A stretch of 64,000 nucleotides of DNA from Terfezia claveryi (lineage: Eukaryota; Ascomycota; Pezizomycetes; Pezizales; Pezizaceae): NCBI GenBank assembly GCA_015179025.1, contig WHUX01000020.1:248001-312000 (forward strand), in the 5' to 3' direction. How positions within the stretch are numbered: the stretch's first letter is position 1; each line of letters opens with the position of its first letter. The notes below the pieces were generated by a model. The model was not told the DNA's origin, made no database searches, and saw nothing but the letters and a program-made list of their open reading frames with translations. Shown here piece by piece: positions 38,940 through 51,625 of the stretch. Made by a program: the position numbers and the translations under genes.

Positions 38940-41235
38940 ATGTCTCTGCGTATTCCACCCCAGGCTCCACCGGCGTTTAAGCATACGCCACAAAGCCTGC
39001 TGGAAGAGACAAGGGCGATTATTGAGAACAGTAGGACCTTGGAGGATGGGCTTGTCAGGGATATTAAACTGGAGGAGGCGACGTTTGAGAATGTCCTGGG
39101 GGTTATGGCAAAGGATGAGGATGAGGTGGGGTTGAAGTCGAGGATTATTGGGTTTTACCAATATGTGTCGGAGGATAAGGCATTGAGGGATGCTAGTAGC
39201 CAGGCGGAGAAGGAGCTGGAGGTAGGTGGTTCGCTCTCTATTCAGCTTTTTCAACCCAATGCCTGCAATTTTGGTTTTGATGGAGAGCTTATTAGTGTCA
39301 CTGGTCGTGGGTAGGACTTTGCAATCGAATCTATCATGAGAGAGGATATCTTCAAGCTCGTCAAGGCCGTCCACAATTCCCCAGCTGCGAAGGACCTTGA
39401 ACCTGAGTCCGCCCGCCTCCTAGATAAAACTTACAAGAGCCACGTCCGCTCGGGTCTTGAGCTCCCCGTCGAGCCAGAACGAGCTCGCTTCAAAGAAATC
39501 AAGAAACGACTCTCCACCATCGCTATCGACTTCGCTAAGCGTCTCAACGAAGAGAACGGTGGAATCTGGTTTACACCTGATGAACTCGAGGGTGTTCCTG
39601 AAGATGTTGTTTCTGGCCTCAAGAAAGGCGAAGCTGGATCCGAGAATGAAGGGAAGATATTCCTAACTTATAAATACCCAGACCTATTCCCTACAATGAA
39701 GTACGCTGTGTCAGCGGACGTTAGGAAGAGGGTGTTTATGGGGAATGAGAATAAATGTAATGAAAACGTGCCACTGTTTAAGGAGGCTATTACGTTGAGG
39801 GATGAGAAGGCGAGGATGTTAGGGTTTAGGAATCATGCCGAGTTTGTGCTGGATGACAAGATGGCAAAGACGCCAGAGAAGGTGATGGCTTTTTTGAATG
39901 ATTTGAGGGAGAAGTTGACACCGGGGGGGGAGAGGGAAAGGGAGGTATTGTTGGACTTGAAGAGGAAGGAGAGGGGGGAGAGGGGGGAGAAGTTTGATGG
40001 GAAGTATTACTTGTGGGATCATAGGTGAATTCTATGGGGTTTTAAATTACGGTGCAGAACGTGAAGCTGACAAAAATAGATACTATGACCGACTTCTTCT
40101 GGAACAGGAATACAAACTCGATTCTCAGAAGATTGCGGAGTATTTCCCGCTCTCGAGTACGATTGATGGGATGTTGAGGATATTTGAGGAAATCTTTGGA
40201 CTGGAGTTTGTGCAGATGACGGACAAGAAGGACTTGGAGGGGATTACGTGGCATGATGATACTAAGCTCTACCAGGTCTGGAATGATAAACCTGAGGATG
40301 GATTTGTTGGGTACCTTTACCTCGACTTGCACCCCAGAGAGGGGAAGTATGGCCATGCGGCGAATTTCAACATACAACCTGGGTTTTTAAAGAAGGATGG
40401 TTCGAGGCATTATCCTGTAACGGCCTTGGTGTGCAATTTCTCCAAGCCGACGAAGGATAAACCCAGTCTATTGAAACATGAGGAAGTTGTGAGTTTTCCG
40501 CCAAAAGATGAGGAGTGTCCCGTGAAATGAGTGTGCGGTACTGATCTGATTTGGTTTGTTCATATATAGACCACCCTCTTCCACGAACTCGGCCACGGCA
40601 TCCACGACCTCGTGGCCGAAACCAAATACTCCCGCTTCCATGGAACTTCCGTCGTCGGCGACTTCGTAGAGGCCCCCTCCCAAATGCTGGAAAACTGGTG
40701 CTGGACCCCTGCGCAAATTACCTCCCTCTCCAGTCAATACCTTACCTCTGAAAAAATCCCATCCTCTCTTGTAGATACCATTATTAAAGCCAAGCATGTC
40801 AACGACGCGCTCTTCAATCTCCGCCAGTTACACTTTGCAATCTTCGATATGCGTATGCACGATATCCCCTCTCCTGGAGTTATTGAAACTATCCAGCCGA
40901 CAATCGAATATAATAGACTCCGCACTGAGATCGCCGGGCTCGATGGCCCTGAGGGAGGGAATCTAGAGTATGCAAATGGGCAGGCAACGTTTGGACATTT
41001 GATGGGTGGGTATGATGCGGGGTATTATGGGTACTTGTGGAGTCAGGTGTTTAGTACGGATATGTTTTATACGGCGTTTAAGAGGGATCCGATGAGTGGG
41101 GCAGAGGGGAGGAGGTATAGACGCGTGGTGTTGGGAAGGGGAGGGAGCAGGGATGAGATGGAGGTGTTGAAGGAGTTTTTGGGGAGGGAGCCGAATTCGA
41201 ATGCGTTTTTAGAAGAGTTGGGTATTGCGGCTTAA
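38940..41235 (+). CDS. Thimet-type zinc metallopeptidase (M3 family, saccharolysin-like)
   Basis: Cytosolic or mitochondrial oligopeptidase of about 688 residues that cleaves short peptides. Exons: 38940-39221, 39315-40024, 40080-40488 and 40570-41235; all joins keep frame. The zinc-binding motif HELGH lies at residues 472-476, directly after the third intron, with the third ligand probably E501 in VEAPSQMLENW. Other M3 hallmarks are seen: GYLYLDLHPREGKYGHAANF before the motif, and GYDAGYYGYLWSQVFSTDMF near the C-terminus (substrate-binding tyrosines). No targeting peptide is obvious in MSLRIPPQAPPAF. An eight-base G run at 39923-39930 is in frame, unlike the broken runs of other genes here. 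The length fits yeast Prd1 (712 residues). Confidence 0.93.
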
Positions 41236-44200
41236 CTACCATGGGTGAGGTGTGGGATTGGAGTTTACTTTCTTCTCTTGACGGGGAATTCGGTAAGTTT
41301 GAAATTTTTATGACGAAATGTTGACATAGGCTTGTAGTTGTGGCTCTGTTTTCATCGTGGTATTTTGCAAGAAATTGCTTGCGCACTGGTACTTACCGAT
41401 AGAGTAATGTTATTCAATATTACCCACACGAATTACAAGTTAATGCTTTGCAACTTGTATGTTTTGTTTTATGCGTACTTCATTAATATTAGATAGTTTT
41501 ATTGACGGAGTGCTTTGAAGTAGAGCTAGATTTATTTACTCAGTCCCAGGATAGCTTTATCTACTGCTCATCAGAATGAGCTCTCAAACTCTTCTCCTAG
41601 GGAAATTGCATGCAGACTTTATTAGAATAATCCCCCCCTCCCTCCTCCATATTGTCGGTATCAACTGGGGGATAAATTTCTTGTCGATTGCATGTTGCAA
41701 TTAACCAAGATCTATCTATATTCGATATGATTATCAAAAGACCTGCAAGCTGATTTTCCATTCCTCTCCATGTGGTTAAATTTAATCAGCTAGAGTGCTT
41801 GTTTCTCAGATACTCCTTGTTTTGGGGTTGATGATAAAGGTCTGCTTGAAGAAGCTCAGTATTGATGAGAGGGGGTATGTTGTAGTTTTTATGAGTTGGT
41901 CGACATTGCAGGCGGAAATGTTGGCTAAGCATAGCATAGGGATAGTTTGCTACTCGTGCACGATGTGTTACCATAAATAAGCTCTGGAGTGGCAGGGGAA
42001 GGATAGGGGTTGTTGGTATGATATAAAGGCAATACCAGAGGATCACCCTGACTGAGCATGCAGTATTCGATTGAACTACCTTGGGCGATACGTTTGAGCA
42101 GCAGATGGGGGGTTTGCAGGACTTTGAGCTCGCTAGGGCTGCATGCTGCTATTCACCTAATCCATCTAGCCAACTTTGCGAGGTTTAGAGTGTGAGGGAT
42201 CAATAATATATTCTAGGAAGGCTCACTGGTGTTGTGCCTTTTGCTGCAGTCTCGACAATAATACCAACAGAACGCATCTATACTAATCGTCACTATGCCC
42301 ACAATACCGGGAGACAAGCTCCGTTAAGTGGTGTTACGAAAGAAGCAGAGGCAATTAACCACACATCTTCGAGATTTCAGTACAATGCAAACACTCGAAA
42401 AAACAAACTGCTCAAAAGGATGTTCAGGCACTTCTAGGTTATAGTATTGCACACTTTGCATGTCATGGTGTTTATTCAGTCAATACTGGCTGATATACCC
42501 ATCTGTTGCTTCTTAAGAGCCTTTATGTCAAAGAATATTGCGGCAATGAACACTCGTAGTACCTCGAATACTTTCCTCAACGCTCGTTGATAAAAGTAAC
42601 TGATATTGTGAGCTCTTTTCATTACCAATATCATTGGGGCATTATGGCCAACACAAGATGAGGGCATGTCGAAGATGGCAGACAATTTCAATTCCACTCT
42701 TTAATAAGATGGATAATGTGGTAATGCCTTACACTATCCAGGGCAAACTTACGGAGCCCAAAACTATCTCAACACCTCCCGCCCCTCTTACTACTGGTAG
42801 TTAGTTCCCCGTTGACTTTATTTACCATTCATGTAAGATATTATAGAGTTGTTTTCGTTTGTTGTTGTTATCCTAAACTCCGTATTACTAGCTACCACTA
42901 AATTATAGCCACACAGAGAAGAAGAAAAAGGCCCTGATACCGTAGTTAGCATGGCCTTTATCCATTTATTTATCAGAAATCAAAATGATTGGAAACCCTT
43001 GAGTTGGTTAGGGTAGCGATTTGGCTGTCTTCTTTTTTATTATTATTTTATTATCATTTTTTTTTTTTCCATTTTTTCATTTTTTTTTCACTTTCTCTCA
43101 ATGAGTCCTATATTTCTTCCTCTTGTGTACCAAACATTTCCAAACACAAATCATGTCGATTCTTCTTATATTTTCTATAGGCGTGTCTCGAAGGTTTGTT
43201 CTTGGGCTACTTGATAATTCGTTCTTCTTTCTCTTCGGCAGCTAACAAGATACTATTTGCGTATTCCTGTTCGATTTGGGACTCCTTCGGTTTTTCTTCC
43301 CTCCTTGGATGGCTTTAGCCTTTTCTCCCCCTTTATTAGAGAAGTGGGGTGGTAGGGTTGGGAGGGAGTGGGGGTTTATCTGGGATTAAGCTTCGTAGTT
43401 ACATTGCTATCTGCTCTTACTACAACTTGCTCTAGCGGCTCATGGATACAATGTGCTCGCTTCCTTTCTTTGTGTGGGCAGAGTGGGCCGTGAGATGAAA
43501 TGGACATAAAAAGTTGTGTTGTGGGACGGGGGGAGGGGCGATGTGATTGATTTGGAGATTGGCTATAGTCTATAGTTATGGGTGGGACTAAGCTCATGGG
43601 GTGTTTAGGTCTCTAGTCTTAAATATTAGTGCAGTGAGAGATTGCTGTAGCTCGTTTTCTGATGGGATTATCTAGTGATGGTGAGACTGGGGTTGGAAAG
43701 TAGTTCAGAGGAAGTAGGCGTTACCCTGAACCTAACTTTGCACCGTTTGAGCATACCAGTTTTGTGTGTGTTACTTTGAATTTAATGATTTTGTAGTATT
43801 GTGAGTGGTATTGCGGTTAGTTTGTAGCCCTAGACGGCATTACACTCACGAGTAGCGATACGTTGGGGATGCTTTGTTGCTAGGAGCGCCTCCATTCGCA
43901 CCACCAACGCCCCCTGGCTTAAACCCGGCCCCGTGTGAAAATAGTATCCCCATAAATCAACAGACAGTCAATAACCACCAATTAGTACTTCACTCCCTTA
44001 CGTTGGCATTTGGACATCCGTCCTAGTATACTGGCATTATAAACTACTCCTCATCCGCACCAATCACCCGCAGCCTTCATGACTGATAGCAATTTGAAGA
44101 AGATCCCTTTACATCGCTACAAAGATTCATTATCTGAGATTCTGGAATAAACGACAGATAATGTAGAGAACCAAACATGGCGTGGTTAAACTCGGTGTTT

Positions 44201-45540
44201 CTCCATGGGATATCAATGTATTGCACTATGACGTTACAAGCCTTTCCCTTCTCCTTCATTGAGATGCCACCATGCCTATAGCTTTCTCGCTCGAATTCGC
44301 GTAGGATTTGTAATGATCTTTGTTTTTTCTGATTAGTGTACAGACTACATCATATCCGGACCATACTCTGTGCTATTTGTAAATTTTAAGAATGCTCATA
44401 AATATTCACTTCTCATGTATCCTGTAGAGTTCCTTCTATAGCCGCGAATCAAGCTTCTCCGCTAATTGACGCACTGATGAATGAGGCTCGCTTCTACAAA
44501 AGTGCTGGCTAGACACATAGTGAGCGTCGGACGCCTCATCAATTCTTAAAGTTGTATTTTTGTGATATGGAATGAAACCTCTCCTGGGCCCCATGGTGGT
44601 CTATGAATTGAATTCGAAGAATCGTGCATGGTGATGAGGGTAAAAATCTGAACCTGTCACTGTATCTCTCGTTGAGTGCCATGATTTCTGATCCCTATAG
44701 AACATAGAGCATGCCTATTTGGCGTAGCAGGTGGTGTGGTTTGTAACCTCCCCATCATTCTCTGATAGTCTTTTCGTTTGTCCGCGCACAGCAGGAACAA
44801 CTTGAGCTCCATTGAATGCGCTTAAGGTTCCACTTGTGAAATATAAACTGTTAGCATATGTAGAAAGAAAGATTAAAAGAACTGGAAGAATTACAGGGGG
44901 TTCCTGAGGTGTGAGCCATTGCCGGGAATCAAGTAACGCGGGAATTAACTCTCCCCAGACGGTGCGAAGGGGGAAAGAGACCGGGGTAGCAGCAAGCTCA
45001 TGACAGTCCTCGATTTTACCGTCCTATAGGTTTGTGGTCACCACATAGTACTGTCTCGAACATAGTACGTATGAGCATCATGATATGATTCCTTCAATCC
45101 CGACCCGCTGCTATTATCAGGAAGCGGACAGAAATATATCTTAGCCTTTGTGCAGCTGGACTTCGCCATCCTCGCCTTGATCTCCACATTGAATTAGACC
45201 ACTCCAAAAATGTTTTCCCACCCCCAAAGAAATACTTCCCCTAGTCTGGTTAATACTTCTCCCATTCTCCCTTTCTTTTGTGGGAAATATATGCCATCTT
45301 CAACGTAAAATATCCTTGAAATATCGTCTCATGATACCCTTACTCCACACCACTCGCTTGGGAGTAGCTATCCGCCTCCATGCCGAGCACCCCCATTGAC
45401 ACTCGTTTGGCCTCGCAAACTTCTGCAGCGGACAGTGGTAGGGCTGATGCCCCCCCCGTTCCGAGTCACAAATCCCTTGTTTGTATCGAGGTTCCTTTCA
45501 CTCCTTTCCTCTCTACACATACCCACCCTCTCCTCTCCAC

Positions 45541-45640
45541 TGTACTCCACTCCACTCCACAATTCACTCTACTCCACTCCACTCCTCTCCACTCCACTCC
45601 ACTCCACCCTACTCCACTCTCCCTCCCTCCACAAAACCAA
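45541..45640 (+). repeat. CTCCA pentanucleotide microsatellite
   Basis: Imperfect tandem CTCCA/CTCTA units with a few breaks over about 95 bp. Open frames through it read SSPLHSTPLHST and similar and are artefacts of the repeat. Confidence 0.85.
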
Positions 45641-46224
45641 AGCCCTCTATTCTCCTAGTCTGGCACAACATCCTTTCTCCCCAGTCATCGAGTTCCTTTG
45701 ATTGGCTTGTGTGGGGTCGAATTGAGTTTATCTCATACCATCTCGTCAAAACTTGCGTCCTTCTACCTTCATCCTCCTCCTACCACATTCCTTCCTCCAC
45801 CTATAGCATAAGCTATAGACTTTGAAAAGAAACTTTAAAAAAAGCAAGGCCCCTCTCCCGAGTATGAGGGGTTCAAAAATATTTCAGCAGAAGAAAGAGA
45901 AAGCCATTTGAAACTGGGTATGTATCTGACACTTGGTTCTTTCGTATCATTGGGCAATTTCCTTGCATATGCTGACGTTTCTGATGAGTTGAAGCATATG
46001 GGGCAAACGACTCTTCCCTGTGAAATACAGGGAGCTGAGTATAGATACTTTGTTTCTGCTCTTGATGGGGGGATAGAAACAAAGGAGTCGCCATGAATTT
46101 CTCAGAGGGCTCATGTCGACAAAAAATATGGTATGTATCAGATTTGATGCCCATTCTTTTCTGTTAGCTAACTAACATCTTGTTTCAAGGACCAACAATC
46201 CAAGTAAGGAAAGGGATTTCATTT

Positions 46225-46252
46225 GTACGAGAGGCTTGTGCCAACAAGACTA
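46225..46252 (-). repeat. Copy of dispersed TAGTCTGGTTG...CTCTCGTAG repeat (reverse)
   Basis: Reads GTACGAGAGGCTTGTGCC then AACAAGACTA on the plus strand, one base changed from CCAGACTA. Nearby, ACGAGAGGC at 46227-46235 and GCCTCTCGT at 46266-46274 form a short inverted repeat. Confidence 0.7.
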
Positions 46253-46282
46253 GTTACACTCACTCGCCTCTCGTGAAGAGGC

Positions 46283-46628
46283 ATGGAGTTAATCATTACC
46301 TCGAGAAGGCCGAATATATCTGACTTGATGCTCTACGATTGCTTCTGTTGGCTGCTGACTCTCGCAGTTAATATTTTCGATGAACTCTGGTTATGGGATA
46401 AGACCGATTCCTGGGCCTTGAAAACAATGGCTAATTTGCCCATATGGGCAGTGGTAAGTAATTGAATCTTTCCATACCATTCTCCTCTCTCCACGTATGT
46501 TTGATGTGAGTTGACTAGTCCTGAAATAGGCTTTCTTGGACAAAGCAAACATGACCTGCGTTCAGGAAAAGGGCAAACAGAAATATGTCGAGACCCTAGC
46601 TAGGGATCTTCCGAGTAGTTCCGTTTAA
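46283..46628 (+). CDS. Putative small two-exon gene, unknown function
   Basis: I do not recognise this protein. A plus-strand frame starts at 46283 and runs to 46453, where GTG is followed by a consensus GTAAGT donor. After a 76-nt intron ending GAAATAG, an exon 46530-46628 continues in frame to a stop, giving about 89 residues ending QKYVETLARDLPSSSV. A hydrophobic stretch (LMLYDCFCWLLTLAV) lies near residue 16-30; the rest is mixed polar. An alternative is that a CTCGCAG acceptor near 46370 starts the real second exon and the gene has earlier exons around 45900-46190. A dispersed repeat copy lies 30 bp upstream. The good donor and in-frame join are the only support. Confidence 0.3.
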
Positions 46629-47608
46629 AAAGATGAGGGAGGTTACCTCTGGTTAACTATCATCCTTCTTTCAAAAACAGCAGCCATATCCTCCATGGAT
46701 CCACCGTGCCTAGAAGACTACCTTAAACCTAATGCACAACTTCCATGAAGTTGTCCTGAATAGCCTCCAATTCTGGGATATGGTCTTTACATGTACTATT
46801 TGATATTTGTTTCCCTTTTGTTTTCCACTTTTCTTCTTCTATTTCACTTCTCCCTTTTATTTTAGCCTCAGTCCTCAGTTTATTCTGAGTTCTGTCACCA
46901 GCTGCTGGGCTTCAATGGGGTGCATTGTTTGTTTGTTCGTGTCTAGTTGGAGTTGAGGGATGGCAGTGGTGGCTTCGTTATGATGGTTTGGGTATAAACG
47001 GGTAAGACCTCGCGTTTTTATTTCCTGTTACTTGCCTCCTTGAAGCTTCACAATATTAACCATTCAATTGAAGGTGCAGGCTATCATAACGATGCCAGCG
47101 AATCTCCATTCTGGCTTTTGCTTCCTTTCTCTAGGAGAGTTGAAGTCTTACTTCGGATAGCCGTTCAATTTTGACAACCGTGAGGGATCCCATTTGTTCT
47201 TATTCAGGAGATATATGTGTGGAAGCTTCCAGTAAGACAGCTTCTTATTCTTCCCTTCTCCAGATATCAAGTTAACCAAGATCGATTCTAGAGGTATAAT
47301 CGCCAAATTCCTGAAAACCTTTGGGATCACTCAACTTGGGTGGATGGAAACAAATGGAGACGGGATTTTGCTCCACCCGAGTGCGCTCTCCAAGGCAGCT
47401 TAGTGCAGCCTGTGGTGTGAACTTCTTGACACGAGGAAAGCAATGACGGGCGAAAAGCGAGCCCCATAACCCCCAATCCACCAAGGAACGTCAACCTCTT
47501 TAATAAGATGAAGACTACAACTTCCATAATCTGAAGTTGAACAAATCTTCTCAACCTCCTGAGACATCAATTCCTTGAGCCAGCTATTGGACTCCAGGTG
47601 ATAAATCA
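46629..47608. other. Non-coding, possible decayed sequence
   Basis: No gene recognised. Minus-strand frames between 47272 and 47672 have somewhat protein-like composition but shift between frames and resemble nothing I know. They may be a relic or the start of the tandem array that follows. Confidence 0.4.
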
Positions 47609-48243
47609 ATGGTATCGACGGCAACCAACCGCATATTAAAGGACTTTGCGGGGCCTCAGAATTCATTCGCAACAGCTAAAAAAACAGGTCTAGGATGGTC
47701 TTCTGCTCCTCAGATCAGAAGATTAAAGTTTCACGAGTGTCCGCTCCTTTCTATGCTCAGGGAAAGGCAAAATATTCAATTTATTGTCCAGTTTGATGGA
47801 ACATGGAGTTGAAGCATCTTTCATTTCTCCTTACATAACATTATTAAAAGACTGTGCGGGACGCCATAATTCATTCCCAGCAATATTCGACTCTAAAACA
47901 GGCCTAGGATAATCTCCTGCTCCTCACAGAACAGAAGATGAAAGTTTCACGATTGTCTGACAAACAGGCCTAGGATAATCTCCTGCTCCTCACAGAACAG
48001 AAGATGAAGGATTCACGATTGTCCGACTCCTTTTTATAATCCACACTATTGGGAAAAGAAAATATCCAATCTATTGTCTAGTTTGATGGAGCATGGGGTT
48101 GCAGCATCTTTCATCTCTCCTTAGATCAATCGCATCAACCGCATACAAAAGGATTTTGTTGGGCCCCAGAAGTCATCTCCAGCAGATTCGGCTCTAAAAA
48201 ACTGGCTTAGGATAGAATCGTGCTGCTCCTCTCTTTCATTATC
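47609..48243. repeat. Tandem array of a diverged 215-290-bp unit, with an inner 65-bp duplication
   Basis: Three imperfect copies follow each other: about 47609-47837, 47838-48123 and 48124-48243 (partial). Shared landmarks are AAAGGACTTTGCGGGGCC-like starts, ACAGGCCTAGGAT, CTCCTGCTCCTC, and GTTTGATGGAGCATGG near the ends. Inside the second copy a block of about 65 bp is duplicated almost exactly (about 47897-47960 and 47962-48026). No known element family was recognised. Confidence 0.8.
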
Positions 48244-49544
48244 TATGTTTGTTCGTGGGTCGCATCAGATTATTTGGGAATGGTTATATTCCCACAAGGG
48301 CAAAGCTCGTGAGTAATCCCTGATCTTATAACTCTGCAAGATGTCTAGTCTAACACCACAACCTACTTAGTGGGTGACATGGCTCCGCTCCTAGTAAAAG
48401 CAACGGAATGACAAGGAGAACTCCACTTTTGAATGATTTTCCAGAAACGTTTGCCATATTGAATTTTTATAATTTAATTTCATTGGGTGTCTTCTTGTCC
48501 CTAGTTGATTCTGATTTAGTTGAGAGATTCGTTACAAAAGTCAATTTTGATATTTAACATTTTCTCCTGTTTTTGATTATGAATTTCTAAATAAAGTTAG
48601 ACGGAATGAGGTAGTGAGTCAGTGGAGAGGACAATGACAAGTGGTTGGCCCCTTTCTGGGTCTGATGAGTGGTGGAGGTATGTTATTAATGTGGGGGTTT
48701 GTTGGATAAGTGACTTGGTGACGATAGGTTAGTCTTGGAGGGCTACTTCGAGGCTGGTTGACCGATTTTGCCATAATGCCGTAAGTACATTAATCCTTCT
48801 ATAAAACAAAATACCAAACTAAGAGTATATACAAGCAGTTAAGTTTCTTTAAGAAGAGATTATATCACCAGGCTGTAAGGGGGAAAGGCAAACAAAACTT
48901 GAGTCACTACATTCAACGTTAACCAGAGCAGACCACGACAGGCTTGTGCAAAGCAGACTAGTGGAAGGTCATACTCACCACGAAACTGAATCCAAGCTCC
49001 CGCCTAAGCTCCGTCAAACATGGTACACTCGAAACTTGAAGCCGAATTACAATATCCATAGATATGTGTGCGGATTGAACGATCCGAACCGATGTACACA
49101 ATTTGATCGACGGAATTGGGTAGGAGATTTGATGGATCCAGTGAAGGCGAAGGGGCCTCGGTTTCTCTAAGCAGAGAATCTGGGCGAGGCTCACTGCAGT
49201 AGGCTGGTGCGTCTGATATGAGAATTATGGGTAAGCTGAGACTCAGTGGCGCATTGGTCAGTACAAAGAGCAAAGCTTATCTCCCCAAAGCCGGCATCAA
49301 AGACGACATTTTCGATGCTGGCTGCAACAGCTATAAAGCGGCGGCTACCCTTCGCTTCAAGCCCAGGAACTGAAACTAAAGCGAGCAAGGTTCTTACTGC
49401 GGGAAGAGGACGTAAGTTGGGGAATGAATCAAGGGCAGAAGCAAAGGCAGGACACGTCAAGCCGCAGGAGGATGCGACGGAGACAGCGATGTACGCACCC
49501 ACCCAAACGAAAATCGGGTTGGGCAAGAGAACAGTTGGCCGTCT
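48244..49544. other. Non-coding region
   Basis: No supportable gene. Short frames on both strands at 48946-49590 overlap each other and match no family I know. Confidence 0.5.
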
Positions 49545-49572
49545 CTACGAGAGGCTTGTGCCAACCAGACTA
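49545..49572 (-). repeat. Copy of dispersed repeat, apparently inserted with an 8-bp target duplication
   Basis: Plus strand reads CTACGAGAGGCTTGTGCC then AACCAGACTA. AGTTGGCC occurs on each side, at 49533-49540 and 49573-49580, bounding exactly a 32-bp segment (49541-49572). An 8-bp direct repeat would suit an insertion. Confidence 0.65.
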
Positions 49573-49619
49573 AGTTGGCCGGGTGATTAGAAACCGCGAC
49601 AGCTATATGTAGTACTTAT

Positions 49620-49880
49620 GAGTCTGTTGAAGCTAGGGATAATGCAATAACGCCAGACAAGTGCATGGCCGGACGAGTTGATAGGGTCGGGTGTTCAGGA
49701 TAAGGGCGGAGGATCTCCTTAAACTCTATTTTTGTATATAAAGAGGCAACAGCTCCGTCTCCTTCTGCTAGACAGATGAATAATATACTCTTCTCTCACA
49801 TATACGGAAGAACGAATTCTTTTAGAGTCTAGTAGAATATTAGTATAAAGGAGAGGGTGTTCCAATCAATTGAAATACAC
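49620..49880 (+). mobile_element. Possible LTR remnant (copia-like)
   Basis: The stretch has an LTR-like order: TGTTGAAG near 49624, a TATA-like TGTATATAAAGAGG at about 49733-49746, then CTCCTTCTGCTAGACAGA and CTCTTCTCTCACATATAC, which resembles copia LTR transcript starts. I see neither a second copy nor a primer-binding site, polypurine tract or gag-pol frame, so this is tentative. Confidence 0.25.
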
Positions 49881-51352
49881 TAAAGTATGTACAACTAAAG
49901 TATGTACAATTGAATATCCCTCGTGCTTAGATTTTACTACACACTGCATCTCTAAGTACATCTGAACCATCGCGGCCACAGAATAGTTAGAAGTATACGG
50001 AAGTCCGGCGAACGGCGTCCTGTTCAACTCTCCTCATAGTATTAATTTTAAGAACTAGTTACCCTAATACACTCAATTGCCCTGATCTCTTTCAATTAGA
50101 CATTAGCTTCGTAAGTATAAGTTAAAGGGATTATAATTAATATTGATCAAGTGACCACCCCACGATTTAGCACATCATGGTCTCTCATATCGACCAGCTA
50201 TCCCAATCTCCACGTATACGGTAATATCCCTAGTCTCACATCCAATATACCCTACCCCGCTCGATCGACACTCGAGCTAAATTATAACGATCACGCAAGT
50301 ACCTCGCTGTTTACTAGAAGAAACACCGACTCCGCTCCCAATATATCACTACATGCCCTACTAGTAAGTAGTACTTTGAACCTCGGAGATTCCAACCATA
50401 TATACTGACCTATAGCTGCTTATAGGTTATTCTGGCTTGCTTTATACATATATAGGTGTATGAAGACTATATGTGAGTTAATCTCGTCCAGGTTGTTCGT
50501 TCTGAAACTGGAAGACACTACCCGATATAGAAAACATCTAACCTTTTCCGGTAGTCGATGAATGTCTTGGCGCTAGTGATAGACGCACATAACTGAAAGA
50601 ATTCGAGACAAAGAGAAGAGATGTAAAGTATCCAGTTTAATAAGGGACCTTACCATATGACATAAGAGAGATTCGGCGCCAAATGAGACTCAGTGAATCG
50701 GCAGTTTGAAGTAGTGGGGAAAGAGCGGATTAGAGTACTGACGAGTCAATACAGGTATTTTGGCTCGATGAAAGTCATATGTGATTGTGGTGAGGGTAGC
50801 AGATGCGAGCATTGGGTTGGGGTTCGGGTTTGAAAGGTCTAACTGAAACGTACTGGGAGGAGGATTACCTCTATGTTTGGGACGCTGTAGCAGGTCAAGT
50901 TTTCGGGACTGCTGTCGCAAGAATTCCTTTGATGTTAAAATTATTGCTTATATACAATCTATCTAGATCTATAGATTATGACAATTTTGGAAGAATCATT
51001 GGGTTAATGGGGGGGATTTGGGAAATTTGTAAGAGTTGTTGGTGTTTTCAAACTCCGTCGACCGCCAGAAGGGGGATTGTTGATGCACTATACTGCAAAA
51101 ATCCAGCTTAATTCTGCTCACCGTACGCCTCTCTGCTTTCTAGTTTTACCTAGCTCTAGTTACTCCAGTAGATAACGCAGAATTCGATGTCCATGAAGAA
51201 TATCAACGTTCAGGTAATTGCCTAGACTATCTACTTTGTATACCTTACTTTAGATTAGTTGAGCACAAGGGCGAGGTAATGGATCTAGAGGTCTCTACAT
51301 GATGGTGGGTTTGAAGCAGGACATAGATGATGGGTGGCCATGAGCTCATCAT
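49881..51352. other. Non-coding region
   Basis: AT-rich, with no recognisable gene. Short frames on both strands give no family signal. Confidence 0.5.
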
Positions 51353-51480
51353 TGACATATTCGGCCTATAGTGGTGGTGTTTAAAGTGGGCGGTTGGGCG
51401 GTGGTAGGTTATTGGACGGGATATGAAGGTAACTACTTATGCATATGCAATGTTATAGAGCGTAGTTGTTTTTACAGACC
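51353..51480 (+). repeat. Diverged copy of the repeat at 24037-24180
   Basis: Shares GGCCTATAGTGG, a G-rich middle, GAAGGTAACTA / GAGGGTAACTA, TATAGAGCGTAG / TGTAGAGCGTAG and a TTCTATAGA/TTTTACAGA end, in the same order, with the copy at 24037-24180. Confidence 0.5.
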
Positions 51481-51625
51481 AACGGCGAAAACAGAATTCG
51501 AGAAGCGAATGAATAAGCTGAACATTTTTGTATGTCGAAGAAAAAAAGGCCAGAGATAACAGCGAGTATATGCATAATCAATTACTGGGAAATTCTAAAT
51601 TGATGTGACAGATCTAGTACTAGAT

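Larger units (their letters stand above)
41236..46282. other. 5-kb gene-poor region
   Basis: No recognisable gene. T-rich runs stand out at 43040-43100. Open frames are short and match nothing I know. Copies of the AGTCTGG motif lie at 45242 and 45658. A plus-strand stretch at 45908-46190 has plausible splice signals (GTATGT at 46131, GCTAAC branch, TTTCAAG acceptor near 46189) and may be a 5' part of the putative gene that follows, but I could not build a convincing continuous frame. Confidence 0.5.

Noticed and set aside
38579..38980. 133-residue Pro/His-rich frame before the metallopeptidase
   Set aside because: It lies in the pyrimidine-rich leader and overlaps the peptidase start out of frame.
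45380..45825. Three overlapping plus-strand frames rich in Ser/Thr/Pro/His
   Set aside because: They are readings of the CTCCA microsatellite in all three frames.
47843..48026. Possible CRISPR-like array
   Set aside because: There are only two or three copies, they are directly adjacent without spacers, and the genome is eukaryotic.
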